Origin: Nostoc sp. GT001
Lineage (GTDB): Bacteria > Cyanobacteriota > Cyanobacteriia > Cyanobacteriales > Nostocaceae
Assembly: GCF_030382115.1 (NCBI RefSeq)
Contig: NZ_JAUDRJ010000003.1
Span: 587,249 to 612,104 of the forward strand
Direction: 5' to 3'
DNA: 24,856 nt
Below, piece by piece: positions 8,852 through 17,174 of this stretch; within the stretch, counting starts at the first letter, position 1; every line of letters starts with the position of its first letter. A program made the translations under genes and the position numbers. The notes beneath the pieces are model-generated. The model worked only from the letters and a program-made list of their open reading frames with translations, was not told where the DNA came from and made no database searches.

Positions 8852-9013
8852 AAGCAGTAGTTTGGGTTGCTAGGGGCTTTTCATATTTCTATCATTTTCT
8901 CAGATTTTTGTCATAAATTGCAACCCCACACAAAAAAAGGAGGGTTGGGTGTCAAAGAAGAGGCAGAGGGGAAAGACTTACTACAACTTCTCCTCTGCTC
9001 CCCTGCTTTTTGG

Positions 9014-9364
9014 TCAAAGGCCAACAGCTTTGTCGAAGCGTAATATTTCTAAACTGCGATCGCCGTATACTCCCTCTATTTGCTGGCGACAGCAGTCAAT
9101 AGCAAAATCGTTGACTTCTTCTGGTTCAACCCCATACATATCTTGAAACACTTCTGATTCCACACGGCAGAAGCGCGGACGATTAGGGTAGATGCGACAT
9201 TCTCGCGTGGTATGGTCGAAATTAACGCACCATCCCCCTTCGCCTACCATGCTGAGGTAGAGTTCTAGTTCTGGTGGTGAGAGATACTCTTCCAAGTCTG
9301 GACGCTCTGCTGGGTCGAGATTACAGCAGGCTCCACATTGCTTTACACATTGCCAAGTTGACAT
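9014..9364 (-). CDS. YkgJ-family cysteine-cluster protein (UPF0153)
   Basis: 116 residues. The N-terminal cysteine cluster C-x3-C-x2-CC (Cys6, 10, 13, 14 in CVKQCGACC) and later cysteines in GGWCVNF, TRECRIY, PRFCRVE and IDCCRQQ match the zinc/iron-chelating CxxCxxCC family. A metal or Fe-S centre is likely. The biochemical role of the family is not settled. Soluble, no signal peptide. It stands between the GDT1 pair and psb30. The stop is followed by purine/pyrimidine-rich repeat DNA at 8950-9012. Confidence 0.85.
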   Translation of the reverse strand: MSTWQCVKQCGACCNLDPAERPDLEEYLSPPELELYLSMVGEGGWCVNFDHTTRECRIYPNRPRFCRVESEVFQDMYGVEPEEVNDFAIDCCRQQIEGVYGDRSLEILRFDKAVGL

Positions 9365-9396
9365 TTTGGATTAGGGATTGAAGAAGGGAATAGGGG

Positions 9397-9426
9397 ACAG
9401 GGAATAGGGTACAGATTATTCCCTGT
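9397..9426. repeat. Hairpin-forming spacer repeat
   Basis: ACAGGGAAT (9397-9405) and its exact complement ATTCCCTGT (9418-9426) form a 9 bp stem inside a larger, imperfect palindrome of GATTAGGG/CCCTAATCC type spanning about 9368-9447. It is upstream of both divergent genes, YkgJ-type and psb30. Confidence 0.6.
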
Positions 9427-9454
9427 CACCTCTCCCCTAATCCCAATCCCCCTA

Positions 9455-9483
9455 TTTTACGTTTTTATATCTTTTCTTATAAT
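9455..9483 (+). promoter_or_regulatory. Possible psb30 promoter
   Basis: TATAAT at 9478-9483 with TTTTAC 17 bp upstream (9455-9460). The -10 is exact, the -35 poor. It lies 107 bp before the psb30 start. Confidence 0.35.
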
Positions 9484-9590
9484 TTTGTTAAGTAAATTAA
9501 ATCTAACAGCCATAGCCATATATGATCGATTTCGGGTTTTCTAATTAAGTTATTGAATTTTTTAAGACTATTGGGAGGAGAAAAGGAAAA

Positions 9591-9725
9591 ATGTTTGACT
9601 CTTTGTTTAACGCTTTTACCAGTATCAATTGGGAAGTTATTTTCCAATTGCTATCCGTGGCACTAATTGTAATTGCTGGACCAGTGGTAATCTTTTTGCT
9701 GGCATTTCGCAACGGCAACCTATAG
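9591..9725 (+). CDS. psb30: Photosystem II protein Psb30 (Ycf12)
   Basis: A 44-residue single-helix thylakoid protein. The sequence reads [19 protein letters not shown], followed by the membrane helix [20 protein letters not shown] and the end RNGNL. The motif NWxVIxQLxxVALIxxAGPxVIxLLAxRxGNL is diagnostic of Psb30/Ycf12, a peripheral low-mass subunit near PsbE/PsbF that stabilises photosystem II. A strong ribosome site GGGAGGAG lies 10 bases before the ATG. It converges with recJ, with a palindromic repeat between them. This gene is the clearest evidence that the host is an oxygenic phototroph. Confidence 0.93.
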   Translation: MFDSLFNAFTSINWEVIFQLLSVALIVIAGPVVIFLLAFRNGNL

Positions 9726-9726
9726 T

Positions 9727-9825
9727 AGTGCTGAGTGCTGACTAAGGAGTTAACAGTTAAGAGTTAGGAGTGAGAAGTTAATTAAGAATTCATAACTCAT
9801 AACTCATAACTCAGCACTCAGTACT
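9727..9825. terminator. Long inverted repeat between convergent psb30 and recJ
   Basis: AGTGCTGAGTGCTGA (9727-9741) pairs with TCAGCACTCAGTACT (9811-9825) with one mismatch. The loop contains further self-complementary GAGTTA/TAACTC heptamers. It sits between two converging genes and could act as a two-way terminator, though it lacks a U-tract. Its right arm encodes the last residues of RecJ. Confidence 0.5.
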
Positions 9826-11925
9826 GATAACGCCTGAAGGGCAGCTTGAATAATATTGTCATACTGTGGTCGAGAAATATCAACTTCTTTGGCATTTTGA
9901 CGATTAGTGCCCAGTAAACCAATCATCTGTCCTGGGTGCATGGCTAATACTTTGCCTTCAGAATTTTTAATTCTTAATTCTGCTTCAATACCGTTTTTAT
10001 AGAAACCACAAGTATATTGTCGCTGGTTGTACTCAAAGGTGGTACTTGACTGGAGAAGTGGCGAAGCAAAAAATTGTTGAATCTGAATTGGCAATCTGAC
10101 TCCGATTAACTCTAGCTCAATGCTGGTGTTACCGTTAAAGTAATTTTCTCGCAATTTGTAAGCGATATCCACACGCGATGGTAAGCGGAAGTAGTCGCCC
10201 CAACGCCAAGCGATCGCTTTTATTTTATACTCCTGATTATCAATAGTTTGGGCAATTGTCAGTTTAATATGACCCTTCCCGACGATTTTTTGCTCAACCA
10301 CTTGGACATTAGGTGTCCAAAAAACTGGATCGGGGTTGTCCATACCGCAGGGATGTAGAGCATTAAGCTGTTGATAAAGCTGTTGATTAAGATGATTGAG
10401 ATTGACTTCGGCATCAATTTTCAACAGAGGCTTGAGATGTTGGGGTTCAAGACACTGATTAGCAAACTCAATCAAACGCGATCGCAACACCTGTAAATTC
10501 TCTGCTGGTAAAGAGAACCCACTAAGCTGCTTTGTGTCCACCAAATTTCCCTAGTAAATCGTGACAATATTCCAAAGCTTCAAATACATGAAACTCTGGA
10601 ATTGAGCGTGCTGAACCGCGTATATGTTCCTCATCTTCATAAGTCCCGATAAATACAGGAACACCGTAGCGTTCCACCAAGCGGGAGGCGACAATCCCAA
10701 TAACGCCGTGATGCCAATTAGGTTGAACAACAATTAATACACGGTCTTTTTGTAGAGATGTAACAAATTCTGCCTCCACATAAGCGATCGCTTCTTGTTC
10801 AATTTGCTGACACATTTCCTGACGAGAAGCGTTGATTTGTTCGCACTGCATTGCTCTTTCCAGCGCTACTCCCATATCATCTGTAGTCAGCAATTCAATC
10901 ACAGTCTGGGGATTACCAATCCGACCGATAGCATTAATTCGCGGCCCCAAGCGAAACCCGATATCTTCAGGCTTTAGCGATTTTGGATTTTGGATTTTGG
11001 ATTTTGGATTGGAGCTTTTCTCCTCTGCTCCCTTGCTCCCCTGCTCCCCTGCTCCCTCATCTCTCGCCTGCACACCACCTACCTGAATCAACGCCTGTAT
11101 CCCAGCTAAGTTGGATTTGGGTAAATGCTGTAAACCACGTTTCACCCAACGGCGATTTACACCAGTTAAAGGGGCTAAATCTGCGATCGTTCCCAGTGTA
11201 AATAATGCTAGCATTGGCTGGATTAAGCCCTTAGTTTGGCCTAACTGTTGTGCTAGAGAAACTGCCAAGATGTAGGCAACACCAACACCAGCAACACCCC
11301 GATAAGGTGAGGATTCAGCTATTAGTTTGGGGTTAAGGATAGCGTTAGCTGGCGGCAATTTTTGGGGGATATCATGATGATCGGTGATGATTACTGCAAC
11401 ACCAAGTTCTCTAGCCCTAGCAACTGGTTCAAACGCAGAGATACCATTATCTACAGTCAGAATTAGCCCCACACCTTCGCTGTGAAATTCTTCAACTATG
11501 CGTTTATTAATACCGTAACCTTCGTGCATCCGGCTGGGGATAGCATAATCTACTTGTGCGCCTAAAGTGCGGAGACTACGCAAAAGTAGAGCAGTGCTGG
11601 TCATTCCATCAGCATCATAATCACCACAAATCGCAATTTTTGTTTGAGAAGCGATCGCATTTTCCAACAACTCTAAACTAATCGCTAAATCTGGGAAATC
11701 TTCCAAAGGCGAAGGCAAAACTAAAGACTCTGGATCTAAAAATTCTTGTACCTGTTCTGGTGTTTCCAAACCACGATTAATCAACAACTGGCTAACAATG
11801 GGTGAAATATTTGTCAAAACCGCCAGATTTTGGGCAAATTCTGGTTTTTGCGGATAAATCTGCCAGCGCTGATCGGGTAAGCGTCGGCGAGGCTTTGATA
11901 GTTCAGATACAGGTCGGTCTAGCAC
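9804..11925 (-). pseudogene. recJ: Single-stranded-DNA exonuclease RecJ, split by a frameshift
   Basis: RecJ degrades single-stranded DNA 5'-3' in recombination and repair. The first frame (467 residues) has GDYDADG (101-107), TVDNGIS (157-163), the DHH motif (182-184, ITDHHD) and the start of DHHA1, and stops right after KFGGHKAA. The second frame resumes as SGFSLPAENL and runs to 9804. Removing one base at 10524 joins them into KFGGHKAASGFSLPAENL, the conserved GGHxxAxGF motif, giving 706 residues. As sequenced, the DHHA1/OB end is separated, so normal function is doubtful; a sequencing error or ribosomal slippage are alternatives. Residues 288-316 come from an in-frame repeat insertion. 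The last residues (LSAEL) and stop come from the convergent inverted repeat. Confidence 0.9.
10978..11064 (-). repeat. In-frame repeat insertion inside recJ
   Basis: On the + strand it is TTTTGGA heptamers (ATTTTGGATTTTGGATTTTG), then TGCTCCC/TGCTCCCC units, all typical of spacer repeats in this window. On the coding strand it is translated as a Gly/Glu/Lys/Ser-rich segment (for example EGAGEQGSKGAEEKSS and NPKSKIQNPKS) between the DHH and DHHA1 domains. It adds about 29 residues without breaking the frame. Confidence 0.8.
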
Positions 11926-12008
11926 AATAAAAGTTAGGAGTTAAAAGTTAGGAGTTTTGAATTAAAAGTTATTTCTTAACTCATAACTCCTAACTCCTAA
12001 CTTGTCTG
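11926..12008. repeat. Palindromic heptamer repeats upstream of recJ
   Basis: AGTTAGGAGTTAAAAGTTAG (starting about 11932) is complementary to the AACTCATAACTCCTAACTCC stretch near 11980-12000. This is an extended inverted repeat built from one heptamer family, between the exported-protein gene and recJ. Confidence 0.7.
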
Positions 12009-12434
12009 TTAAAACACGTTTATCTTACCATCATCCATAATATACAACGAGCGATCGCCCGGAGAGCGCCAAGTCGGACGGAGTTCGAGTCGCAATGTAC
12101 CAAAGTTAAGTTTAGAGACAATTGCTTGTAGTGATAAACCTTTTTCGCTCCAAAATATCAAAGATGTATTTGGTTCTGTACCTTCTATTTGTCCTAAATT
12201 TAATTTCTGCCCTGGACTCAAGGATATTGCATCAGTCCCGGAGGGTTTTTGAATTTTAATCAGATTAGGTGTGCTATTTACAACTTCAACTCGGATATGT
12301 TGCCCAGGTGTAAACTGAATTGGGTGCGACCCACACTTAGAAGCACAAGTTCGAGCTAATGTAGCACTGGGATTATTGATTGATGCAACTAAAATGGTAG
12401 CTGTAACTAAAGCCAAGGACAAAAGTTTAAACAT
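12009..12434 (-). CDS. Small exported protein of unknown function
   Basis: 141 residues. The N-terminus MFKLLSLALVTATILVASIN is a signal peptide with a likely cut after ATLA (residue 27), so the mature protein of about 114 residues is periplasmic or secreted. Two cysteines (TCASKCG) follow the cut and may form a disulfide. The rest is predicted to be mostly beta-strand (HIRVEVVNSTPNLIKIQKP, GTLRLELRPTW) and ends in DRSLYIMDDGKINVF. I do not recognise a named family; it looks like a conserved cyanobacterial hypothetical protein. It lies upstream of recJ on the same strand, separated by repeats. Confidence 0.75.
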   Translation of the reverse strand: MFKLLSLALVTATILVASINNPSATLARTCASKCGSHPIQFTPGQHIRVEVVNSTPNLIKIQKPSGTDAISLSPGQKLNLGQIEGTEPNTSLIFWSEKGLSLQAIVSKLNFGTLRLELRPTWRSPGDRSLYIMDDGKINVF

Positions 12435-12605
12435 AATACACAGTATAAGTACTAGTCCTAAATATTACTTCAGCTTCGGACTATTAAGCCTCAGCATATT
12501 TTCCAGAATTAAGCTAATGCAAAGCAACATCAGCCCATCACAAAGTTGGACTGGTGTAAGCCATAATCAAGACAGAATTAGGAATCAGAAACATAGAAGT
12601 GAATC
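12435..12605. other. Spacer without a gene
   Basis: No coding sequence supported. A short stem TAGTCC/GGACTA lies near 12453-12484. The divergent promoters of the exported-protein gene and the UPF0175 remnant would be here, but no clear promoter was seen. Confidence 0.4.
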
Positions 12606-12959
12606 ATGCACATCCTATCCCTTCATTATCCCGATGACTTACTTATTACCTCCGGTAAATCACCCCAAGCGTTAGAAGCAGAACTCACATTTTTGCTCGC
12701 AGTCAAACTATTTGAGCTACGCAGACTCCAGCACTTCCGGCAGCTATGAGGTACATTTTAAAACCTGAAAGCTATGCTAGGAGAGGAGCAAGGATAAAAA
12801 CTGTATTACATAATAGCGGGAAGCGCTGTATCGCTTGGTAAAGCCGCCGCCTTTTGCAGCATGAACAAACCGCAGTTCATGTACGAACTAGGACGTTTGC
12901 AAATCCCTGTTATCAACTTAGATGATGACCAAATCGCCGACGAATTGCGCGATGATTAA
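12606..12959 (+). pseudogene. UPF0175-family antitoxin gene interrupted by a ~102 bp insertion
   Basis: The first part (12606-12728) reads MHILSLHYPDDLLIT and, later, FLLAVKLFELRRL. The last part (12831-12959) reads SLGKAAAFCSMNKPQFMYEL, then GRLQIPVINLDDDQIADEL and ends RDD. Joined, they make an 83-residue UPF0175 protein, a small DNA-binding antitoxin usually paired with a DUF3368 PIN-like toxin. Between them is foreign DNA with inverted-repeat ends. The insertion keeps the frame (102 nt) but brings an in-frame TGA (12747-12749), so only a 47-residue product is possible. The stop overlaps the start of the toxin remnant (ATGATTAA), the usual arrangement of these pairs. Confidence 0.8.
12727..12830. 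mobile_element. Small MITE-like insertion in the UPF0175 gene
   Basis: The ends TCCAGCACTTCCGGC (12727-12741) and GCGGGAAGCGCTGTA (12816-12830) are inverted repeats matching at 12 of 15 positions. The interior has no coding capacity. Exact excision of 12729-12830 restores an intact UPF0175 frame, which fixes the insertion limits to within a few bases. The target duplication is unclear. Confidence 0.55.
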
Positions 12960-13062
12960 CTCTGTTATCGTTGCCGATAGCAGCCCCCTCATTTCCTTGG
13001 CAATTATCGCGCAACTGGAACTTTTACCCCAACTTTATCAGCGAATATTACTTCCCACATAA
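12952..13062 (+). pseudogene. DUF3368 (PIN-like) toxin, 5' fragment
   Basis: 36 residues: MINSVIVADSSPLISLAIIA, then QLELLPQLYQRILLPT and a stop. DSSPLISLA is the N-terminal metal-binding motif of DUF3368 toxins (normally about 150 residues). Homology ends abruptly after RILLP, so about three quarters of the gene is gone. The start overlaps the UPF0175 stop. Not functional. Confidence 0.75.
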
Positions 13063-13164
13063 AACTCAAACAAAATTTTTTGAGTGTTATGCAGCATAGA
13101 GTGACTCTCCTATGCATTATGGATTGAGTCTGTAGTGCGATCGCTATTTTAGTGAGTCTGGTAT

Positions 13165-13208
13165 CACAAAACAAAACCCTGTACAAAGTTTTACTTTATT
13201 GTACAAGG
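13165..13208 (-). terminator. Intrinsic terminator of the pst operon
   Basis: On the minus strand a stem CCTTGTACAA (13208-13199) and TTGTACAGGG (13186-13177) is followed by TTTTGTTTTG. The terminator lies 35 bp past the pstB stop. Between it and the DUF3368 fragment are two further small hairpins (around 13063-13085 and 13094-13115) of unknown meaning. Confidence 0.8.
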
Positions 13209-13242
13209 TTGTCTATTATCCTAAATACTTAGAACAGGCTCT

Positions 13243-14070
13243 TTAACCAAACCGTCCACTGATATAATCTTCAGCTTCTTTGGTTTGAGGAGAACTGAAC
13301 ATTTGCGCTGTCGGATTAAACTCAACTAATTTGCCGCGACGTTTGCCATACTCGTCAATTTCCGTATTGAAGAAAGCTGTGAAATCTGCGACTCTAGAAG
13401 CTTGCTGCATATTGTGTGTCACCATGATGATGGTGTATTGCTCCTTAAGTTCTAAGCAGAGTTCTTCTACTTGGCGGCTAGAAATCGGGTCGAGAGCAGA
13501 ACATGGTTCATCCATTAATAATACATCTGGCTTCATGGCGATCGCACGAGCAATGCAAAGTCGTTGCTGTTGTCCGCCAGATAATGCAGTTCCCTTCTCT
13601 TTGAGTTTGTCTTTGACTTCATCCCAAATAGCAGCGCGTCTGAGGGAATCTTCCACCAATTCATCAACGTTACCTTTGTAACCGTTAGCAAGGGGAGCAA
13701 AGGCAATATTTTCGTATATTGACTTAGGGAAAGGATTCGGTCTTTGAAAAACCATTCCGATTTGGCGGCGTAATTTGACCGAATTTATCTTAGGATCATA
13801 GATATTGCGATCGCGATAATTCAGTCTACCTTCAACCTTAGCACCAGGGATTAAATCATTCATCCGGTTGAAGCAACGCAATAAGGTACTTTTACCGCAT
13901 CCTGAAGGGCCAATAAAAGCAATAATTTGTTTATCAGGAATTTTTAGGTAGACATCTATAAGTGCTAGAAATCCTCCATAATAGACTTTCACACCTTCAA
14001 CATTAAATACAGAATTATCTTTGTCTATTGTGGCACTATCTGATTGACTTCTACTATTGCTATAAGTCAT
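13243..14070 (-). CDS. pstB: Phosphate ABC transporter ATPase PstB
   Basis: 275 residues. Walker [10 protein letters not shown] (54-62), Q-loop [11 protein letters not shown], signature LSGGQQQR (163-170), Walker [14 protein letters not shown] and the switch His in [23 protein letters not shown] and the C-terminal EDYISGRFG are typical of PstB. It powers high-affinity phosphate import with the PstC/PstA channel at the inner membrane. Last gene of the operon, 51 bp after pstA, followed by an intrinsic terminator. The N-terminal 20 residues are a variable polar tail. Confidence 0.96.
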   Translation of the reverse strand: MTYSNSRSQSDSATIDKDNSVFNVEGVKVYYGGFLALIDVYLKIPDKQIIAFIGPSGCGKSTLLRCFNRMNDLIPGAKVEGRLNYRDRNIYDPKINSVKLRRQIGMVFQRPNPFPKSIYENIAFAPLANGYKGNVDELVEDSLRRAAIWDEVKDKLKEKGTALSGGQQQRLCIARAIAMKPDVLLMDEPCSALDPISSRQVEELCLELKEQYTIIMVTHNMQQASRVADFTAFFNTEIDEYGKRRGKLVEFNPTAQMFSSPQTKEAEDYISGRFG

Positions 14071-14121
14071 TTTTCGTATCTCCTAATATCTGTGAATGTA
14101 TTAAATTAGATATTTAATTAT

Positions 14122-15021
14122 CTAACGGATTGAGAAGCGTTGTCGGATATAAATTGCTACACCATTTAAAGCTAAAATCAAGAGTAACAACGCAATAATT
14201 GTTGCTGCTGCTGCACTAGCAAAACCCGGTTCAGGACGAGTGATATAACTGTAAATTTGAATGGGTAATGCCATAAATCTCTGGAACAAACCAGGGTCAA
14301 AAGTAAGAAAACCTACAGCACCGACAACAATTAGAGATGCTGCATCACCAATAGCACGAGATACAGAGATAATCACCCCTGTCAAAATACCAGGAACAGC
14401 ATAAGGTATGACATGACTGCTAATAGTTTTCCATTTGGTGACACCTAAGCCGTAAGAAGCATTTCTCAAAGAATCCGGGACAGCGCGAATTGCTTCTCTA
14501 GAGGTGACAATAATGACTGGTAAAGACAGCAAAGATAAAGTCAATGCACCAGAAATCAAAGCAGGGCCAAACCCAAGCAAATAATTAAAAACTCCTAAAC
14601 CCAGCAACCCATAGACGATAGAAGGTACACCCGCCAGATTACTGATATTAATCTCAATAATCGCTGTCCACCAAGCTTTGGGTGCATACTCTTCGAGATA
14701 TAAAGCTGCTCCTACACCAATTGGGACGGTGACAAAAATCACAACAAGTCCCAACAAAATGCTGCTAACAATAGCAGGACGGATACCACCTTGGTCAGGA
14801 AAACGAGAAGGGGTATCTGTGAGAAATCCTGGGGACAAAAATCTACCTAATCCGTCTCCCAAAATATCGAAAAGGAGCAAAGCTAGGACAAATATCCCAA
14901 TCATCAAACCGAATAGAAAAATTACTTCAAATACTTTTCCTAAACTCTCCCTTTTGTCAACATTATCAGTAAATTCTGCCCCAGATGCAAAGGAATCATT
15001 TTCTTGATAACTAGTAGCCAT
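14122..15021 (-). CDS. pstA: Phosphate ABC transporter permease PstA
   Basis: 299 residues with six predicted membrane helices. A long polar N-terminus (1-30) precedes the first helix. The binding-protein-dependent permease loop (EAA-type) is at about 186-225: SLRNASYGLGVTKWKTISSH, then IPYAVPGILTGVIISVSRAI and GDA. It pairs with PstC to form the phosphate channel. The start lies 6 bp after the pstC stop, so translation is probably coupled. Confidence 0.95.
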   Translation of the reverse strand: MATSYQENDSFASGAEFTDNVDKRESLGKVFEVIFLFGLMIGIFVLALLLFDILGDGLGRFLSPGFLTDTPSRFPDQGGIRPAIVSSILLGLVVIFVTVPIGVGAALYLEEYAPKAWWTAIIEINISNLAGVPSIVYGLLGLGVFNYLLGFGPALISGALTLSLLSLPVIIVTSREAIRAVPDSLRNASYGLGVTKWKTISSHVIPYAVPGILTGVIISVSRAIGDAASLIVVGAVGFLTFDPGLFQRFMALPIQIYSYITRPEPGFASAAAATIIALLLLILALNGVAIYIRQRFSIR

Positions 15022-15027
15022 ATTTTA

Positions 15028-15969
15028 TTACTCGTATTTTTCCTTATAACGATTAGCAATCCAGTAACTAACAATATTCAAAGATAGGGTAATCAAAAAC
15101 AAAACCGCACCTACAGCATATAAAGTCTTGAAATTGAGACTTCCACGCGGACTATCTCCACCAGAAATTTGTGCCATATAAGCAGTCATCGTTGCGATTG
15201 ATTCTGCAAAGCTAATAGTCAGCTTTGGCTGTAGTCCGGCGGCGATGAGGACAGTCATTGTTTCACCCACAGCGCGAGAAATACCCAAAATAATCGAGGC
15301 GATAATTCCCGAAAGTGCGGCTGGTAAAACTACTTTAAAAATAGTTTCTAGTTTAGTGATACCTAAAGCATAAGCTCCTTCGCGCAAAGAACGCGGAACT
15401 GATTTAATAGCATCTAAGCTAATAGAACCAACGGTGGGAGTAATCATAATTCCCATCATTACCCCCGCACTTAAGGAATTGAATATTTCTAAAGGGATAA
15501 TATGCCGCAGCAATGGTGTCAGAAACAATAGTGCAAAGTAACCATATACTACAGTTGGAATTCCTGCTAAAAGTTCCACGGCTGGGCGTAAAACTGCTGC
15601 TACTTTGGGTTGAGCATATTCACTCAAATAAATGGCAGAAGATAAACCCAAAGGAATCGCCACTGACATAGCAATAGCTGTAGTCAAGAAAGTGCCATTA
15701 ATTAAAGGCCAAATGCCAAAATGCCTCTCTGCAAATAGAGGTGTCCATTTAGTATCAAGAAAGAATTGAGCAAAGGAAACTTCTTGGAAAAAACCAAATG
15801 TCTCCTGAAAAATAATTATGACAATACCAAAGGTAGTCAAAATAGAAACTAAAGCACAAGCAAATAAAATCGTTCCCACAATCCTTTCTGATATATCTTC
15901 AGATATATCTTTGTCTAGTGATTGTCTGGGTAGTAAATAAGGATCGTCTTGAGAAGTGGAATTTTGCAT
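15028..15969 (-). CDS. pstC: Phosphate ABC transporter permease PstC
   Basis: 313 residues with six predicted membrane helices. A charged N-terminal tail (1-30) precedes helix 1 and a periplasmic loop (about 58-85). The EAA-type loop is at about 194-237 (SLREGAYALGITKLETIFKV, then GISRAVGETM). The family element AGIPTVVYGYFAL is at 135-147. It forms the transmembrane channel with PstA. The spacer to pstS (15970-16115) contains a repeat rather than a terminator, so the operon is probably continuous. Confidence 0.95.
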   Translation of the reverse strand: MQNSTSQDDPYLLPRQSLDKDISEDISERIVGTILFACALVSILTTFGIVIIIFQETFGFFQEVSFAQFFLDTKWTPLFAERHFGIWPLINGTFLTTAIAMSVAIPLGLSSAIYLSEYAQPKVAAVLRPAVELLAGIPTVVYGYFALLFLTPLLRHIIPLEIFNSLSAGVMMGIMITPTVGSISLDAIKSVPRSLREGAYALGITKLETIFKVVLPAALSGIIASIILGISRAVGETMTVLIAAGLQPKLTISFAESIATMTAYMAQISGGDSPRGSLNFKTLYAVGAVLFLITLSLNIVSYWIANRYKEKYE

Positions 15970-16066
15970 AAACAGTGAAGTTGTGACTACAAATCAAGTT
16001 ACAAATGGTCAATAATTATTTGATGCTACAACCCTCCAGATTCCCCCAAATTTATCTGCGGCATCA

Positions 16067-16094
16067 ATCCAAAATCCAAAATCTAAAATCTAAA
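16067..16094. repeat. Four heptamers ATCCAAA/ATCTAAA between pstS and pstC
   Basis: Two copies of ATCCAAA and two of ATCTAAA in direct tandem. This is the same repeat family as the insertion in recJ (TTTTGGA on the complementary strand). Confidence 0.85.
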
Positions 16095-16115
16095 ATTTTT
16101 TGACTGGGTATTTAT

Positions 16116-17117
16116 CTAAAGAAAGTTTGTAATTGGTTCACCTGGTTTAGCTTTTTGAAATTTTGTCCCAGTTTCACCAGCAGCAAATTTTTGTTTTACC
16201 TTGACGTAAGCTTCATCAGGTAGTGCTACATATCCAGCACCATCTACCCACTTCCAAGAATTTTCTAGATAAAAATCTACAAATTCTTTGACTGCTGGTT
16301 TGTTATCTAAAGATATCTTACTGACATATATAAACAGGGGACGAGACAAAGGTGTGTAGGTATTTTTGAGGACATTATCCAACGGAACTGGTTTTTTGCA
16401 TTCTCCTTTGAGATTTTCGATAGCAACTAAATTGAGCTTTTCCTGGTTTTGAATGTAGTAAGATATCCCTACATAAGCCAATGCTGATTCATCTCCAGAA
16501 ACACCTTGCACTAGCAGATTTTGATTATGGCTAGGAGTGTAGTCAGTGCGGCCATTCTTGGCTTTACCAGTAACGGCTTGAGTTAAATAATCAAAAGTTC
16601 CCGTATCAGAAGCCGGAGCATAAAGCTTCAATGGTAGCTTAGGAAATTTAGGATTAACTTGATCCCAAGTCAAGATTTTGCCGTCTGATTTAGCACTCCA
16701 AATTGTGTTCATTTCCTTAATGGTTAGACATTTAGCAAAATCGTTCTTACTATTTGCAATTACAGCTACGCCGTCTAAACCTATCGGTAACTCCACAAAC
16801 TCAATGTTCTTACTTTTACATTTTTTAATTTCTTCATTTCTGATGGTACGAGAAGCACCAACAACATCAATATCGCCATTACAAAATTTACTGAAACCGC
16901 CACCAGTACCACTGGAAGCAACACTAACTTTCGCGTCAGATTTCACCTTCTGGTATTCTTCTGCAACTGCTAAAGAAATAGGAAAACCCACGGCTGCACC
17001 ATCAATACTCACCTGACTTTTCAATTCTTGTCCACCGTTACAAGCAGTGATGCTACTGGCAAGAACCATTAAAGATGTGAAGAAAAAGCTATCTTTAAAT
17101 CTGCGATGAAAGCTCAT
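16116..17117 (-). CDS. pstS: Phosphate-binding lipoprotein PstS (SphX/PstS family)
   Basis: 333 residues. A signal sequence with lipobox ITAC places the lipid-modified Cys at 26, so it is a membrane-anchored periplasmic protein. The fold is the PstS type: VSIDGAAVGFPISLAVAEEY, the phosphate loop VASSGTGGGFSKFC, the acidic ligand in NGDIDVVGASRTI and APASDTGTFDYLTQA. The C-terminal part SALAYVGISYYIQN and PLSRPLFIYV is also diagnostic. It delivers phosphate to PstCA. It lies 57 bp after the sulfate-type binding protein gene and 146 bp before pstC. No consensus cyanobacterial Pho box (CTTAACCT-like direct repeats) was seen upstream. Confidence 0.93.
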   Translation of the reverse strand: MSFHRRFKDSFFFTSLMVLASSITACNGGQELKSQVSIDGAAVGFPISLAVAEEYQKVKSDAKVSVASSGTGGGFSKFCNGDIDVVGASRTIRNEEIKKCKSKNIEFVELPIGLDGVAVIANSKNDFAKCLTIKEMNTIWSAKSDGKILTWDQVNPKFPKLPLKLYAPASDTGTFDYLTQAVTGKAKNGRTDYTPSHNQNLLVQGVSGDESALAYVGISYYIQNQEKLNLVAIENLKGECKKPVPLDNVLKNTYTPLSRPLFIYVSKISLDNKPAVKEFVDFYLENSWKWVDGAGYVALPDEAYVKVKQKFAAGETGTKFQKAKPGEPITNFL

Positions 17118-17174
17118 AAATTATCAATTGAGATAAAGTGACTATACAAATAATGCTGCTTCAAAAAGTAAAGT

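Noticed and set aside
8927..8953. Possible terminator after the YkgJ-type gene
   Set aside because: CAACCC/GGGTTG can pair, but the T-tract lies in the loop, not after the stem.
12376..12675. 99-codon plus-strand frame over the exported-protein start
   Set aside because: It overlaps a signal-peptide gene and the UPF0175 start in another frame.
13004..13186. 60-codon minus-strand frame downstream of pstB
   Set aside because: It spans the pst terminator and the DUF3368 remnant, with no protein-like features.
17118..17174. Pho box before pstS
   Set aside because: No direct CTTAACCT-like repeats with 3 bp spacing; the gene is probably read through from sbpA.
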